From positions 1 to 64,000 of the forward strand of contig JASLNT010000114.1 of assembly GCA_030745875.1 (NCBI GenBank): a stretch of DNA of 64,000 bases. The letters are read 5' to 3'. The position numbers and the translations under genes are program-made. The stretch comes from Phycisphaerae bacterium. Lineage in GTDB: Bacteria > Planctomycetota > Phycisphaerae > SM23-33. Below, in pieces: positions 53,706 through 63,245 of the stretch (positions within the stretch are counted from its first letter, which is position 1; each line of letters starts with the position of its first letter). The notes below the pieces were generated by a model, which was not told where the DNA came from, did no database searches, and was given only the letters and a program-made list of their open reading frames with translations.

Positions 53706-55319
53706 ATGTCGCTTACCGAAGCGCGAAAACGTGTTGATGATGCTCGCCAGGCCGGTGCGACGCATCTTAGTCTGTCGCTGGGCGCGATGTCGGGCGATGC
53801 AGGCAGCGCATGGGAGCTGAAGTATCTTGAAGTTATCCACCTTTGGCACGAGCATCTCCTTACGCTCATGCCCGAAGTGGCGGGGCTGACGAATCTGACC
53901 TCGCTGGACCTCAGCGGAAACGGTCTGGCCGAGCTTCCGCCGGAACTTCTCATGATGACCGGACTGACGTCGCTTAACCTCCGCGGAAACGAACTCAGGG
54001 AACTTCCGCCTGAGATTAATCGTTTGTACAATCTCGAAAAGCTCGACTTGAGCGACAACCGACTTTCGCGCATACCCTCGCAATTGATCGAATTGAAAGG
54101 CCTGGCCGAACTTGGTCTCAGCGCCAACTATATAGGCAACGACCTAGCGACACTGTTGGGCGAGTTGGCTGCTCTTCCTGCACTGACCGTGCTGACTCTG
54201 GGCGGAAATGAGTTGACTGAACTGCCCGATGAGTTGGCGGGGCTGACGAATCTCGAAACGCTTGATCTGGGCGGAAACGACCTGGCGACGCTTCCACCGT
54301 CCATGGGATCCCTGGGGAATCTCAAGACGCTCGGTCTGGCGGCCAATCGTATCGCGAGCCTCCCGCCGGAGATCGCCCTGCTGACGAATCTCACGACGCT
54401 CGATCTCGGAGCCAACGCGTTGACGAGCGTACCGGCCGGGGTCGGACAACTTGTCAATCTGACGACGCTTGGCCTTCGCGATAACGATATCGCGACTCTT
54501 CCGGCCGAGATTGCAGCTCTGGGAAATCTGACGATGCTGGATCTTGGCGCCAACGGTCTGAAGAAGCTTCCGACCGAGATAGTCAGGCTCCTCAAACTGG
54601 TCCGCCTGGACCTTAGCGACAACCGCCTCAGAGAATTCCCGCCGGAGATAGTCAATCTCACCGATCTTGCTGAACTGGATCTCGACTCCAACGATCTTAC
54701 CGCGCTGTCGCCGTGGATAGGGAACCTCACGGGTCTCAAGACGCTGCACCTGGGCGGTAATCGCCTTCGGAAATTCCCGCTTGAAATAATCAATCTGGAG
54801 GGGCTGACTGAGCTGGACCTCAGCGACAACGGTCTGACGGTTTTGCCTGCGGACATAGCTCGCCTGGGCGAGCTTGCTACGCTCAATCTTAGCGGTAATG
54901 ACCTGAGGCGATTGCCCGAGGGGATCGTTAATCTGAGGGCTCTGGAAACGCTCTACCTCAACGACAACGGCCTGACCGCCTTGCCGCCGGAGATTGTCGG
55001 TCTGGTCGGTCTGACTGAACTACACGCCAGTTTCAACGATCTTGATACTCTCCCGCCGGAGATGGCGAATCTCAAGAGTTTGACGAGACTTCATCTCGAT
55101 TCGAATCGATTCGGCGTACTACCGGCGGTGCTTACGAGCCTGCCGAGCCTGGCCGAGCTTTATCTCGACTCGAACGAAATCATGGAACTGCCGCCGGAGT
55201 TGGTGCTGAATTCGAACCTGACGGCGCTGTGCATAGACGGAAACCCGCTGACCGAACCGCCGATCGCCGTCGCGCAAAGAGGCATCGAAGCCGTGCTGGA
55301 ATACTTCAGCCGCGCCTAG
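53706..55319 (+). CDS. Cytoplasmic leucine-rich-repeat protein (about 20 repeats)
   Basis: A 537-residue protein without signal peptide. The ATG at 53706 has GGAG eight bases upstream; a longer frame from 53589 has none. After a short N-terminal helix it consists of about 20 leucine-rich repeats, nearly all 23 residues, with consensus LxxLxxLDLSxNxLxxLPPEI. One unit near 160-185 is three residues longer. The end, GIEAVLEYFSRA, resembles the junction after LRRs in Roco-type proteins, but no GTPase domain follows. Such cytoplasmic LRR proteins bind other proteins. The DedA-like gene follows 25 bases later. Confidence 0.88.
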   Translation: MSLTEARKRVDDARQAGATHLSLSLGAMSGDAGSAWELKYLEVIHLWHEHLLTLMPEVAGLTNLTSLDLSGNGLAELPPELLMMTGLTSLNLRGNELRELPPEINRLYNLEKLDLSDNRLSRIPSQLIELKGLAELGLSANYIGNDLATLLGELAALPALTVLTLGGNELTELPDELAGLTNLETLDLGGNDLATLPPSMGSLGNLKTLGLAANRIASLPPEIALLTNLTTLDLGANALTSVPAGVGQLVNLTTLGLRDNDIATLPAEIAALGNLTMLDLGANGLKKLPTEIVRLLKLVRLDLSDNRLREFPPEIVNLTDLAELDLDSNDLTALSPWIGNLTGLKTLHLGGNRLRKFPLEIINLEGLTELDLSDNGLTVLPADIARLGELATLNLSGNDLRRLPEGIVNLRALETLYLNDNGLTALPPEIVGLVGLTELHASFNDLDTLPPEMANLKSLTRLHLDSNRFGVLPAVLTSLPSLAELYLDSNEIMELPPELVLNSNLTALCIDGNPLTEPPIAVAQRGIEAVLEYFSRA

Positions 55320-55344
55320 ACGCCGTGTTTTTGGGAGTTTTTTG

Positions 55345-56016
55345 ATGACGTTGCAGCGGAAGTTGCCTTTGATAATCCTGGCGATTGTGTTTGCGTTGCT
55401 GACGCCTTACTTCATCTGGCACGATGACATGGACGCCTATTTCGCTTCTGAAGGCTACCAGGAGTGGTTGGCTTCGGTGCGCCCTTTTGCCTGGGCTGTG
55501 GCGATCGCCCTGATAGTCGCCGATCTGTTCCTGCCGATACCCGCTGCTCCGATAATGGCCGCCATGGGCACGCTGTACGGTCCGATTGTCGGCGGGCTTA
55601 TCGCAACCGCCGGTTCGATGCTCGCCGGACTGCTGGCCTACGGACTGGCGCGCCTGTTTGGACTGAAAGCCGCCCGTATCCTTGCAAGCGACAGCGAACT
55701 TGACGATCTGCAGCAGTTCTTTGACTCCTGGGGCGCCGCCGGAATTATCGCATCGCGAGCGCTGCCCGTTGTTCCGGAGGTCATGACGCTGCTGGCCGGT
55801 CTGGCCAACATGCACTTCGGGCGATTCATGCTGGCCCTTACGCTCGGATCAGTTCCAGTAGGCTTCGCATTCGCCTGGATCGGGCAGACCAGCGGGCTGT
55901 CGTCATCGATGCTGCTGATATTAACGCTGATCCCGGCGATCGCGTGGTGCGTCTATGTGGCGATCGCCAGCCGGCGGCGCGCGAAAACTCTTGATAGAGA
56001 TACCCAGGAAAACTGA
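55345..56016 (+). CDS. DedA/TVP38-TMEM64 (SNARE-associated) family membrane protein
   Basis: A 223-residue inner-membrane protein with about five membrane segments. The core of the family is visible: LPIPAAPIMAAMGTLYGPIVGGLIATAGSMLAGLLAYGLARLFG, with its reentrant Pro/Gly-rich loop, and later the conserved RALPVVPEVMTLLAGLANMHFGRF, including Arg and Pro. This family acts as lipid scramblases/flippases or transporters. GGGAG lies seven bases before the ATG at 55345. It is probably cotranscribed with the LRR gene. Confidence 0.9.
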   Translation: MTLQRKLPLIILAIVFALLTPYFIWHDDMDAYFASEGYQEWLASVRPFAWAVAIALIVADLFLPIPAAPIMAAMGTLYGPIVGGLIATAGSMLAGLLAYGLARLFGLKAARILASDSELDDLQQFFDSWGAAGIIASRALPVVPEVMTLLAGLANMHFGRFMLALTLGSVPVGFAFAWIGQTSGLSSSMLLILTLIPAIAWCVYVAIASRRRAKTLDRDTQEN

Positions 56017-56039
56017 AAATGCCTCATCGTCTGCGGCCC

Positions 56040-57782
56040 TCACTTTGAGGACGCAGCCGGGGTTACCGAACCTATCGCGACACGGAATCCCATATTGGCC
56101 GCTCGCCAGTGGGACTGGGCCTGACGGCGGTACGCTGAGCGAAGGTGATCCGGGCCGCTTCCCCATCCGCCGCCACGGAGCTTTCGCGGGCACCACTCCG
56201 AGACGTTTCCGTGCATGTCGTACAGCCCCCACTTGTTGGGTTTCTTTCGGGCCACGGGGTGTGACGAATTGTCGTCGTTGCCCTTGTACCAGGCGTATTG
56301 GCCCAGAGCTTTGTCATCTTCGCCGAAGCAGAACCGTGTGGCTGCCCCCGCCCGGCATGCGTACTCCCATTCAGCTTCGGTGGGCATTCGGACCGGGCGG
56401 CCGGTCTTCTTGGCGGCCCATTTGCAGAACGCGATCGTATCAACCCAGTTGATGCACATCACCGGGTGCTTGGGCGTCGGCTTGAATTCCAAGCTCGGTT
56501 TGCGCCACGATGCGCCGGAGACCATCACCCAGGAGCCCTTCAATATGGTGGCGGAGTTGTGCTGCTCGGCAAACGTCTTGTAGCCGGTCGCATCGACAAA
56601 GGCCGCGAACTGCTCGATCGTAACTTCCGTAGCGCCCAGGTGGAACGCCTTGGGGATCACCACCGCGTGCTGATCTTCGCCGTACCCGCGGCCTTTCTCC
56701 GATTTCGGACTCCCTAACACGGCCTTACCAGCAGGGACGCGGACGAGCTTCATTGTTACGCCCCTGGCCAGATTCAGCGTCAGTGTCCCGCCCCCGGACA
56801 CAACGGGCGGGCCAAGTTTCCCGAGTACTTTTTCAATGCTTTCCAAGGCCATCTTGACCTTGTACGACTGAGCGTCCTTCTTCGTGTGAGACTCCAGGAA
56901 CCGTTGATAGTATCCCTGCGCCCGTCGCAGAACCACAGGCTTCCCGGCGGCCGACGCCTTCTTCGACAACGTCCGGTAGTACCAATCGCCCAGTTCCAGG
57001 CAAATCGACTTATCGAGAGTTTCAAGCTTCCCCGCGGCCAGGGGAACATATGTTCGAGTAATTTCGTCAAGGTCGTCGGTGAGCAGCCTCGCCGCCTGGG
57101 CGGGGTTGTCGAGGGCGACAACGTATAGGACAACCAATTCCTTGCGGATGGATGTATCCCGGGGGTTCTTCTTGAGTTTGGTCCGGAGCGATTTGAGTCT
57201 GGCTTGCTGGGCGACCACCGCGTTGGCGCGCTTGGACTTGGCTAGAATCTCGGCCGCCCTGGGTGACTTGATGTAATTCGCGACCATGAGCGCCCGGCTG
57301 TAGAGCGTCTTGGCCTCGGTTCCTTTGCCATCAGCGACCTTGGCGTCCGCGAGGACCTCGAGCATATCCATATACGGTTGGCCGGCGGCCTTCCTGGCCG
57401 CACCGTAGCTCTTGTCGAAACGGAATTTGACAACTTCGAACTGCCGCTGTCGCCAGAGGTCTTTCTTGGCGGGGACCGTTTCTTCGAGCAGTTTCAGCGC
57501 TTGCAGGGCGGTATCGCAGCCGGCGATTGCGGTCGAACCGAATTGAGACGACCTTTCGTACAGCAGGGCTTGCAAGGCTGGCGAATCGGGCATGTCTTTG
57601 GCGGCTTGGAGTAGCTTGGCGGCAAACTTCACATCGTCAATCTTAGTGCTGCTGGCGGAGACCTTCCTGGCTTCGTTGCCGAAAATTGACTCGAAGTCGC
57701 CAGCGGCGTCCGCCAGGGCAATACTGCCGGAAAGTGCGACCGCCAGGAGCGCCGTGAGTATCGGCCTTATCGCCAGTTTCAT
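56040..57782 (-). CDS. Secreted protein with C-terminal FGE-sulfatase (SUMF1) domain
   Basis: A 580-residue exported protein starting at the ATG complementary to 57780-57782. A signal peptide ends SIALADAAG, then about 310 residues of helical, TPR-like sequence. A formylglycine-generating-enzyme-like domain follows (about 365-575: MKLVRVPAGKAVLGSP, ATEVTIEQFAAFVDATGY, HPVMCINWVDTIAFCKWA, RMPTEAEWEYACRAG, WGLYDMHGNVSEWC, MGFRVA). Most such planctomycete domains are structural relatives and may not make formylglycine; no sulfatase is adjacent. The leader sequence ATCAAAGGCGGT four bases before the ATG is identical to that of the other FGE gene in this window (11223-13295). The -10 TATACT is at 57818-57823 on the minus strand. 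Confidence 0.88.
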   Translation of the reverse strand: MKLAIRPILTALLAVALSGSIALADAAGDFESIFGNEARKVSASSTKIDDVKFAAKLLQAAKDMPDSPALQALLYERSSQFGSTAIAGCDTALQALKLLEETVPAKKDLWRQRQFEVVKFRFDKSYGAARKAAGQPYMDMLEVLADAKVADGKGTEAKTLYSRALMVANYIKSPRAAEILAKSKRANAVVAQQARLKSLRTKLKKNPRDTSIRKELVVLYVVALDNPAQAARLLTDDLDEITRTYVPLAAGKLETLDKSICLELGDWYYRTLSKKASAAGKPVVLRRAQGYYQRFLESHTKKDAQSYKVKMALESIEKVLGKLGPPVVSGGGTLTLNLARGVTMKLVRVPAGKAVLGSPKSEKGRGYGEDQHAVVIPKAFHLGATEVTIEQFAAFVDATGYKTFAEQHNSATILKGSWVMVSGASWRKPSLEFKPTPKHPVMCINWVDTIAFCKWAAKKTGRPVRMPTEAEWEYACRAGAATRFCFGEDDKALGQYAWYKGNDDNSSHPVARKKPNKWGLYDMHGNVSEWCPRKLRGGGWGSGPDHLRSAYRRQAQSHWRAANMGFRVAIGSVTPAASSK

Positions 57783-57973
57783 GATGACCGCCTTTGATAT
57801 CGAATGCGACATTGAATAGTATACCGCCCCCAGGCGATTGGAGCTACGTCGCGCCTGAAGTTTTACGACCCCGCATCGAAGATGGGTCAGAGTGCTTATC
57901 TTGCGTGCATGGGTGTTATTCCTCGTGTAGGATATCGTTGACCTTTCCGGAACGTTGTGCATGAGGAAACACG

Positions 57974-59239
57974 ATGAAGATGAAACTGCGCTATCGTTAT
58001 CTTCCCGCTCTGATCGTTCTGCTGCTGGTTGGACCGTTGTGTCAGGCCGCGGGAAAAGCTCGGCAGATCACCCCGGCCGACACGCTGCCGAAGACTACGC
58101 CCTGGGATCTCAAAGCGCTAAGCGCGGCCCCGGCGTACAAGTGGACTGACAGCACCGTTAAGGGTGTGCGAGCGTTGCACTTCACCGGTGAGGCGTACAA
58201 AGGCAAGCCCACGCGCGTGTTTGCTTACTACTCGACTCCGGGCACGCTGTCGGGAGATGCTTCAAAGGATAAGAACCTGCCCGCAGTTGTGCTCGTTCAC
58301 GGCGGGGGCGGAAGGGCGTTCGACAAGTGGGCTGCGCTGTGGGCCAAACGCGGTTACGCTGCGATCTCGATGGATCTTGGCGGTTGCGGACCGGGCAAAA
58401 AACGCCTCAAAGACGGCGGACCGGACCAGGGCGACGGGACCAAGTTCGGAGCCATCGATCAGCCCAACAGTGACCAGTGGACCTATCACGCGGTGGCCAA
58501 CGTTATCCTGGCCCATTCGCTGATCCAATCGTTCAAGGAAGTCGACGCCGATCGGACGGCGCTCACGGGCATCAGTTGGGGCGGATACCTCACGTGCATC
58601 GTCTCGGGGCTCGATAATCGCTTCAAGGCGTCGGTTCCGGTCTACGGCTGTGGGTTCCTCCATGAGAACAGTTGCTGGCTGGGCCACTTCAAGAAGATGT
58701 CCGACGATAACCGCGCCAAATGGGTGCGCCTGTGGGACCCGTCATCGTACGCCGGTTCGGCGGTTATGCCCGTTCTGTTCGTCAACGGCGGAGCCGACTT
58801 CGCCTACCCGCCGGACTCCCACGCCAAAACCGCCGCACTGGTCAAAGCGCTCGGCAAGAACATGCGATTCGCACCGAACCTGCGTCACGGACACATATTC
58901 GATCGACCCAAAGCGATTGAAGTTTTCATTAATCACCACCTTAAGGGCGGGGTGGTGCTTCCGCTGGTTGGACCGGCTGCGATTTCCAGCGGCAAGGCGA
59001 CCGCAACTGTTAAGACGAAGACCAAACTGACCGCCGCCGCATTGCATTACACGACCGCCAAACTCGCCGGGAACAACCGCGGGCGCAAGTGGACCGAAAC
59101 GCCCGCGACGATCGAAGACAATCGCATCACCGCCGCCGCGCCGCCAAAGGAAGCGACCGCCTGGTTTATAACGGTCACCGATGACAGGAAACTATTGGTG
59201 TCAAGCGAACTTGTGTTTCCCGAAAAGAGCGATAAATGA
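57974..59239 (+). CDS. Secreted alpha/beta-hydrolase, probable carbohydrate (acetyl) esterase
   Basis: A 421-residue exported protein (signal peptide to about residue 26, CQAAG). The alpha/beta-hydrolase core shows the oxyanion loop HGGGG (from His109), the nucleophile elbow GISWGG (Ser201), an acid in NGGADFAYPP (Asp275) and a histidine in LRHGH (His305 or His307). Its layout is like acetyl-xylan esterase and prolyl-oligopeptidase-like hydrolases of polysaccharide loci. GAGG lies seven bases before the ATG. The stop overlaps the GH105 gene by ATGA at 59236-59239, which supports a role in removing esters from pectic chains before cleavage. Confidence 0.85.
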   Translation: MKMKLRYRYLPALIVLLLVGPLCQAAGKARQITPADTLPKTTPWDLKALSAAPAYKWTDSTVKGVRALHFTGEAYKGKPTRVFAYYSTPGTLSGDASKDKNLPAVVLVHGGGGRAFDKWAALWAKRGYAAISMDLGGCGPGKKRLKDGGPDQGDGTKFGAIDQPNSDQWTYHAVANVILAHSLIQSFKEVDADRTALTGISWGGYLTCIVSGLDNRFKASVPVYGCGFLHENSCWLGHFKKMSDDNRAKWVRLWDPSSYAGSAVMPVLFVNGGADFAYPPDSHAKTAALVKALGKNMRFAPNLRHGHIFDRPKAIEVFINHHLKGGVVLPLVGPAAISSGKATATVKTKTKLTAAALHYTTAKLAGNNRGRKWTETPATIEDNRITAAAPPKEATAWFITVTDDRKLLVSSELVFPEKSDK

Positions 59240-61584
59240 TCAGCATGCGACACATATCAGCGATCCTGACAGCTGTTTGCATCCTTGCGGCCGAGGGCTG
59301 CACGATCGCCGAGCCGATTAAGTCCGACGTATTCTCGGCTGACCGGATCACCGCGATTATGCACAAGGTCAACAACCGTCAACTCAAGCATCCCTGGCGA
59401 TCGAGCGACCGGAACTGGATCCGAGCGACGTGGTACACCGGTGTGATGGCGTTTCACGAAGTGACCGGAGACGACAAGTTGCTGAAGCAGGCGGTCGCCT
59501 GGTCGAAGAGACACAAGTGGCGAGTCGGTACGGAGCCTCACCCCGCCAACAGGCTCACGTGCGTTCAAACTTATCTCCAGATCCACGCCCTTACGGGCGA
59601 GAAGTCCGCGATCGCGCCGTCAATGAAGTACATGGACTCCCGCTTGTCGCTCACCGAACCGGCGTACAAGCGCGGGTGGGGTTATATCGACACGCTCTAC
59701 GTCGGTCCGCCGGCGTTTGCGATGATGAGCCGCACAACCGGCGACAAGAAATACAACGCATACATGAACCGAGTGTTCTGGGAGGTCGCCGACTACCTTT
59801 TCGACAAGAATGAAGGACTCTTCTATCGCGACAACAAGGCCCGCACCAAAGACAAGAGCCCAAACGGAAAGAAAGTTCTCTGGTCGCGGGGCAATGGTTG
59901 GGTGATGGCGGGCCTTCCGCGAATCCTGCGATACCTGCCGAAAGACGATCCGAACTACAAACGCTATGAAGAGTTGCTCAAGACGATGGCCGCCTCCCTG
60001 GTCAACCGCCAGGGATCCGACGGATTATGGCGGGCGAATCTCGCCGACGACGCCCACATTCCCACGCCCGAATCGAGCGGGACGGGCTTCTTTACGTACG
60101 CGATGGCGTGGGGAGTGAACAACGGCGTGCTCGACCGGAAGAAGTACCTGCCCGTCATCCGCAGCGCCTGGAAAGGCTTGTGCAAGGTTGTGGACGACGA
60201 GGGGAAAGTCTGCTGGGGCCAGCACGTCGGTCGCGCCCCGTATACCGTCAAACGCGAACATTCACACGAATACGTTACGGGCACATTCCTGCTGGCCGGC
60301 AGCGAAATGCTGAAGCTGGCCCGCGGTAAGACCACCGCCAAGCCGGCCGCCGCGTCGTATCCCTACGATCCAAACGCCGAGATCAAGCTGTCCGACAAGT
60401 TCAAGAGGCTCAAGGCGCCCGGCACGGGGCGGAGGGCGGTGCAACTGACTTCCGGAAAGGCAACCTGCTACCCGCTGTATTACTTCATTCCATCGTTCAC
60501 TCGGGATCTGAAACACCTGGTGTATCATCGTGCGGGATCTGGCGAGGTCCAGCTTTATCGCCTGGACCTGCAGACCGGTCGGTCCGTGCAAATCACAAAG
60601 GGCGACACGCCCAAAACCGGTTGGGACAACTGGTGCACCGAAGCCGGCCGGGGCGTGCTGGACCACAGAAGCGTACTGAGCGTCGCCGCCGGGCGCGTGG
60701 TCTACTTCACCGGAGAAAAGGGCGACACCGTCCGTGCGGTTGATCTGGCGACATTGAAGGACCAGTTGCTCTTTAGGCTGCCCGAAGGATACCGCGCCGC
60801 CGGGCAGAACTGCATTACGCCCGACGGAGCGTGGTTTGCGTATATCGAATCGCCTATCGGCAGCCGATACAGGCGACCGGCCAAGGGCAAATCCGCCCGC
60901 GTTGTCGCCTATAACTTCAAGAGCAAACAGCGACGGGTGCTCTGCAAAATCGACTGTCACATCCATCACGTTATCCCATACGACAACGAGCGCTTCATTT
61001 TCTGCCATCCCCCAAACGGTATGGGAATGCTGATGACCGACCTGACGGGCGGCAAGTACGAATACCTGCGGGCGGGCGACCCGGGCGTTAGCGTAAAGGC
61101 CCGCGACAACACCACAAGAGGCCACGTCTGCCATTTCGTCGCCACTACGCGGGGCGTCGTCTACGAAGTGATTCCGTCGTCGGGTAAGGGCAACTACGGA
61201 GGGCTGTACGATCCGCTGACCCGATCGCGATTCGAGTTTCCGTTGCCCAGGGAGTTTGGATATACGCATACCGGCTGGGACCCGCAGGGACGACTGTGGT
61301 TCTGGGAGGACGCCAGGCGTCACCATCTCGTCGCAGCGCGGAAAGTGAGCGCCGGCGGAAGCGAGTTTTTCGACCTGACGGGCGAGTGGCGAACGTACGG
61401 GCGCGGGCAGAAATCGCACTTTCATCCCCAGCTCACCCCCGATCGAAAGTGGATAATGTTCGTCGGCGGAGATCCGGAGACGAAGACCAATCACATTTTC
61501 CTGCTGGACGCCTCGGACCTGAAAGACACGATAGGGATCTCCGGGAAACTGCTGAGCAAGACCGGTGAAAAGAACATCCCGTGA
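59236..61584 (+). CDS. GH105 unsaturated rhamnogalacturonyl hydrolase fused to an oligogalacturonate-lyase-like (PL22) propeller
   Basis: A 782-residue exported protein with a lipoprotein-like N-terminus (LTAVCILAAEGC). Residues about 35-365 are a GH105 (alpha/alpha)6 barrel with WGYIDTLYVGPP (catalytic-type Asp152) and WSRGNGWVMAGL. Residues about 385-775 form a TolB/PL22-like seven-bladed propeller (HLVYHRAGSGEVQLYRLDLQ, CHIHHVIPYDNERFIF, RGHVCHFVATTRGVVYEV, SHFHPQLTPDRKWIMFVGG) with histidines that could bind the metal of PL22 lyases. The two activities are successive steps of pectic oligosaccharide breakdown and are usually separate proteins. It is translated from an ATGA overlap with the esterase. 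Confidence 0.85.
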   Translation: MISMRHISAILTAVCILAAEGCTIAEPIKSDVFSADRITAIMHKVNNRQLKHPWRSSDRNWIRATWYTGVMAFHEVTGDDKLLKQAVAWSKRHKWRVGTEPHPANRLTCVQTYLQIHALTGEKSAIAPSMKYMDSRLSLTEPAYKRGWGYIDTLYVGPPAFAMMSRTTGDKKYNAYMNRVFWEVADYLFDKNEGLFYRDNKARTKDKSPNGKKVLWSRGNGWVMAGLPRILRYLPKDDPNYKRYEELLKTMAASLVNRQGSDGLWRANLADDAHIPTPESSGTGFFTYAMAWGVNNGVLDRKKYLPVIRSAWKGLCKVVDDEGKVCWGQHVGRAPYTVKREHSHEYVTGTFLLAGSEMLKLARGKTTAKPAAASYPYDPNAEIKLSDKFKRLKAPGTGRRAVQLTSGKATCYPLYYFIPSFTRDLKHLVYHRAGSGEVQLYRLDLQTGRSVQITKGDTPKTGWDNWCTEAGRGVLDHRSVLSVAAGRVVYFTGEKGDTVRAVDLATLKDQLLFRLPEGYRAAGQNCITPDGAWFAYIESPIGSRYRRPAKGKSARVVAYNFKSKQRRVLCKIDCHIHHVIPYDNERFIFCHPPNGMGMLMTDLTGGKYEYLRAGDPGVSVKARDNTTRGHVCHFVATTRGVVYEVIPSSGKGNYGGLYDPLTRSRFEFPLPREFGYTHTGWDPQGRLWFWEDARRHHLVAARKVSAGGSEFFDLTGEWRTYGRGQKSHFHPQLTPDRKWIMFVGGDPETKTNHIFLLDASDLKDTIGISGKLLSKTGEKNIP

Positions 61585-61616
61585 TTGTCGCGTGTTGACG
61601 GCTGAAAGGAACGGAT

Positions 61617-63155
61617 ATGAAACGCACGTTTGTTTTCGTTGTTTGCGGGTTGTCGATTTGGTCGTCCCGTTTGTCCGCCGCCAAGCCTCCCGAACCGTTC
61701 GGAATTCGCGTGGTCGACAGCGAAAGCGCCCGGGGCGTTCCGCTTGTTGAACTGGAGACTGTCAACAATATCCGTTTCGTAACCGACAGCGCCGGCTGGA
61801 TCGCTTTCAATGAACCGGGGCTGATGAACAGCGACGTCTTCTTCTTCGTGCGGAGCCACGGTTACGCATTTCCCAAAGACGGGTTCGGATTCGCCGGTAA
61901 GGCGTTGAAGATACGCCCGGGCGGGTCGGCGACCCTGAAGATCAGGCGCCTGAATATCGCCGAACGGTCCTGCCGCCTGACCGGCGGGGGGATCTATCGC
62001 GACAGCCTGTTGTTGGGCAAGACCGCTCCGCTGAGAGAACCTTTGCTTAACGGGCGCGTGTTCGGGCAGGATTCGGCGCAGGTTGCGGTTTACCGCGGGC
62101 GGGCGTATTGGTTCTGGGGCGACACGAACCGGCCTGGATATCCGCTGGGACATTTCCAGACGTCTGGGGCGACGGTAGAGCTGCCCGCAAGCGGAAGGCT
62201 AGATCCGGCAGGCGGGCTCAATTACAAGTACTTCACGTCGGCGTCCGGCTTCAGCCGCAAAATGTGCCCGATTGCGAACACCCCCGCCACGATGGTTTGG
62301 ATCCATGGCCTGGCGGTGGTCTCCGACGCTTCGGGCGCCGAGCGTCTGACGGCGCATTATTCGCAGATGAAGAGCCTGGGCGAGCGAATCGGCCACGGCC
62401 TGGCGGTGTGGAACGATAAGAAGGCCGTCTTCGAGTCGGGCGGCAAGTTTGCGCTCGATGAGACATGGCGCATCCCGACCGGGCATCCGATCCGGATTAC
62501 CGAACAGAAGCGCAAGTGGCTCGTGTTCAACAATCCCTGGCCCGTAGTTCGCGCGCCAGCCACTCTCACCGCAGTGGGCGATTCGAAGAAGTACGAGGCC
62601 TTCACCTGCCTGGTTCCGGGAAGTCGCTACGCCGGAGGCAAGAGCAAGGTCCATCGCGACGCGGCCGGCAAGGTGGTCTGGGCCTGGAAGGCCGATACCG
62701 ATCCGATTGCCCAGGCCCGGGAAAAGCAAATGATCAGCGCGGGCCTGCTGAAGGTTGCTGAGGCCCGGTTCCAGTTGCGCGATGCGGACGGGGCTGAGGT
62801 GCGTCTCCACCGCGGCTCGATTCGCTGGAACGCGCACCTGAAGCGCTGGATACTCATCGGTTGCCAGGCCGGGGGCTCCAGTTCGTACCTGGGCGAGATA
62901 TGGTTCGCCCAGGCCGACTCGCCCACCGGCCCGTGGAGCTTCGCGATAAAGATTGTAACACACTACAAATACACGTTTTACAATCCGGTGCATCACGCGT
63001 TCCTCGATAGTAAGGACGGACGGTTCATCCACTTCGAGGGTACGTACACCAGCACGTTCTCCAAGGCCCCGCGGACCACGCCGCGGTACGACTACAACCA
63101 AATACTCTACCGCCTGGACTTAGGCGACCCGCGCCTGAAACCCGCAGCCAAATGA
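61617..63155 (+). CDS. Secreted beta-propeller protein with N-terminal carboxypeptidase-regulatory-like domain
   Basis: A 512-residue exported protein (signal peptide to SAAK, residue 23). Residues about 27-115 look like a carboxypeptidase-regulatory/Cna-B beta domain (FGIRVVDSESARGVPLVELETVN, VTDSAGWIAFNEPG). The rest is propeller-like and recalls GH43/GH32-type five-bladed folds (VYRGRAYWFWGDTNRPGYPLGHFQTSG, WFAQADSPTGPWSF). Catalytic acids are not certain. AAAGGAA precedes the ATG. It lies 32 bases after the GH105-PL22 stop and probably belongs to the same pectin operon. Confidence 0.75.
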   Translation: MKRTFVFVVCGLSIWSSRLSAAKPPEPFGIRVVDSESARGVPLVELETVNNIRFVTDSAGWIAFNEPGLMNSDVFFFVRSHGYAFPKDGFGFAGKALKIRPGGSATLKIRRLNIAERSCRLTGGGIYRDSLLLGKTAPLREPLLNGRVFGQDSAQVAVYRGRAYWFWGDTNRPGYPLGHFQTSGATVELPASGRLDPAGGLNYKYFTSASGFSRKMCPIANTPATMVWIHGLAVVSDASGAERLTAHYSQMKSLGERIGHGLAVWNDKKAVFESGGKFALDETWRIPTGHPIRITEQKRKWLVFNNPWPVVRAPATLTAVGDSKKYEAFTCLVPGSRYAGGKSKVHRDAAGKVVWAWKADTDPIAQAREKQMISAGLLKVAEARFQLRDADGAEVRLHRGSIRWNAHLKRWILIGCQAGGSSSYLGEIWFAQADSPTGPWSFAIKIVTHYKYTFYNPVHHAFLDSKDGRFIHFEGTYTSTFSKAPRTTPRYDYNQILYRLDLGDPRLKPAAK

Positions 63156-63245
63156 CCGCCCATAAACACCGATATCATCTTTAATTCCACCCGCACCAAG
63201 ACTAGAGTGAAGTGGCAGGCCACTTGGAAGTGAAAGGGAATTATC

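Noticed and set aside
53870-55260. Regular DNA repeat of about 69 bases that could be taken for a CRISPR or satellite array
   Set aside because: The period is 23 codons and the reading frame gives a clean leucine-rich-repeat protein; there are no conserved repeat/spacer boundaries.
63210-63225. Short palindrome AAGTGGC-AG-GCCACTT before transaldolase, considered as an operator
   Set aside because: It is a single copy with a two-base centre and no second site or adjacent regulator, so I cannot support a function.
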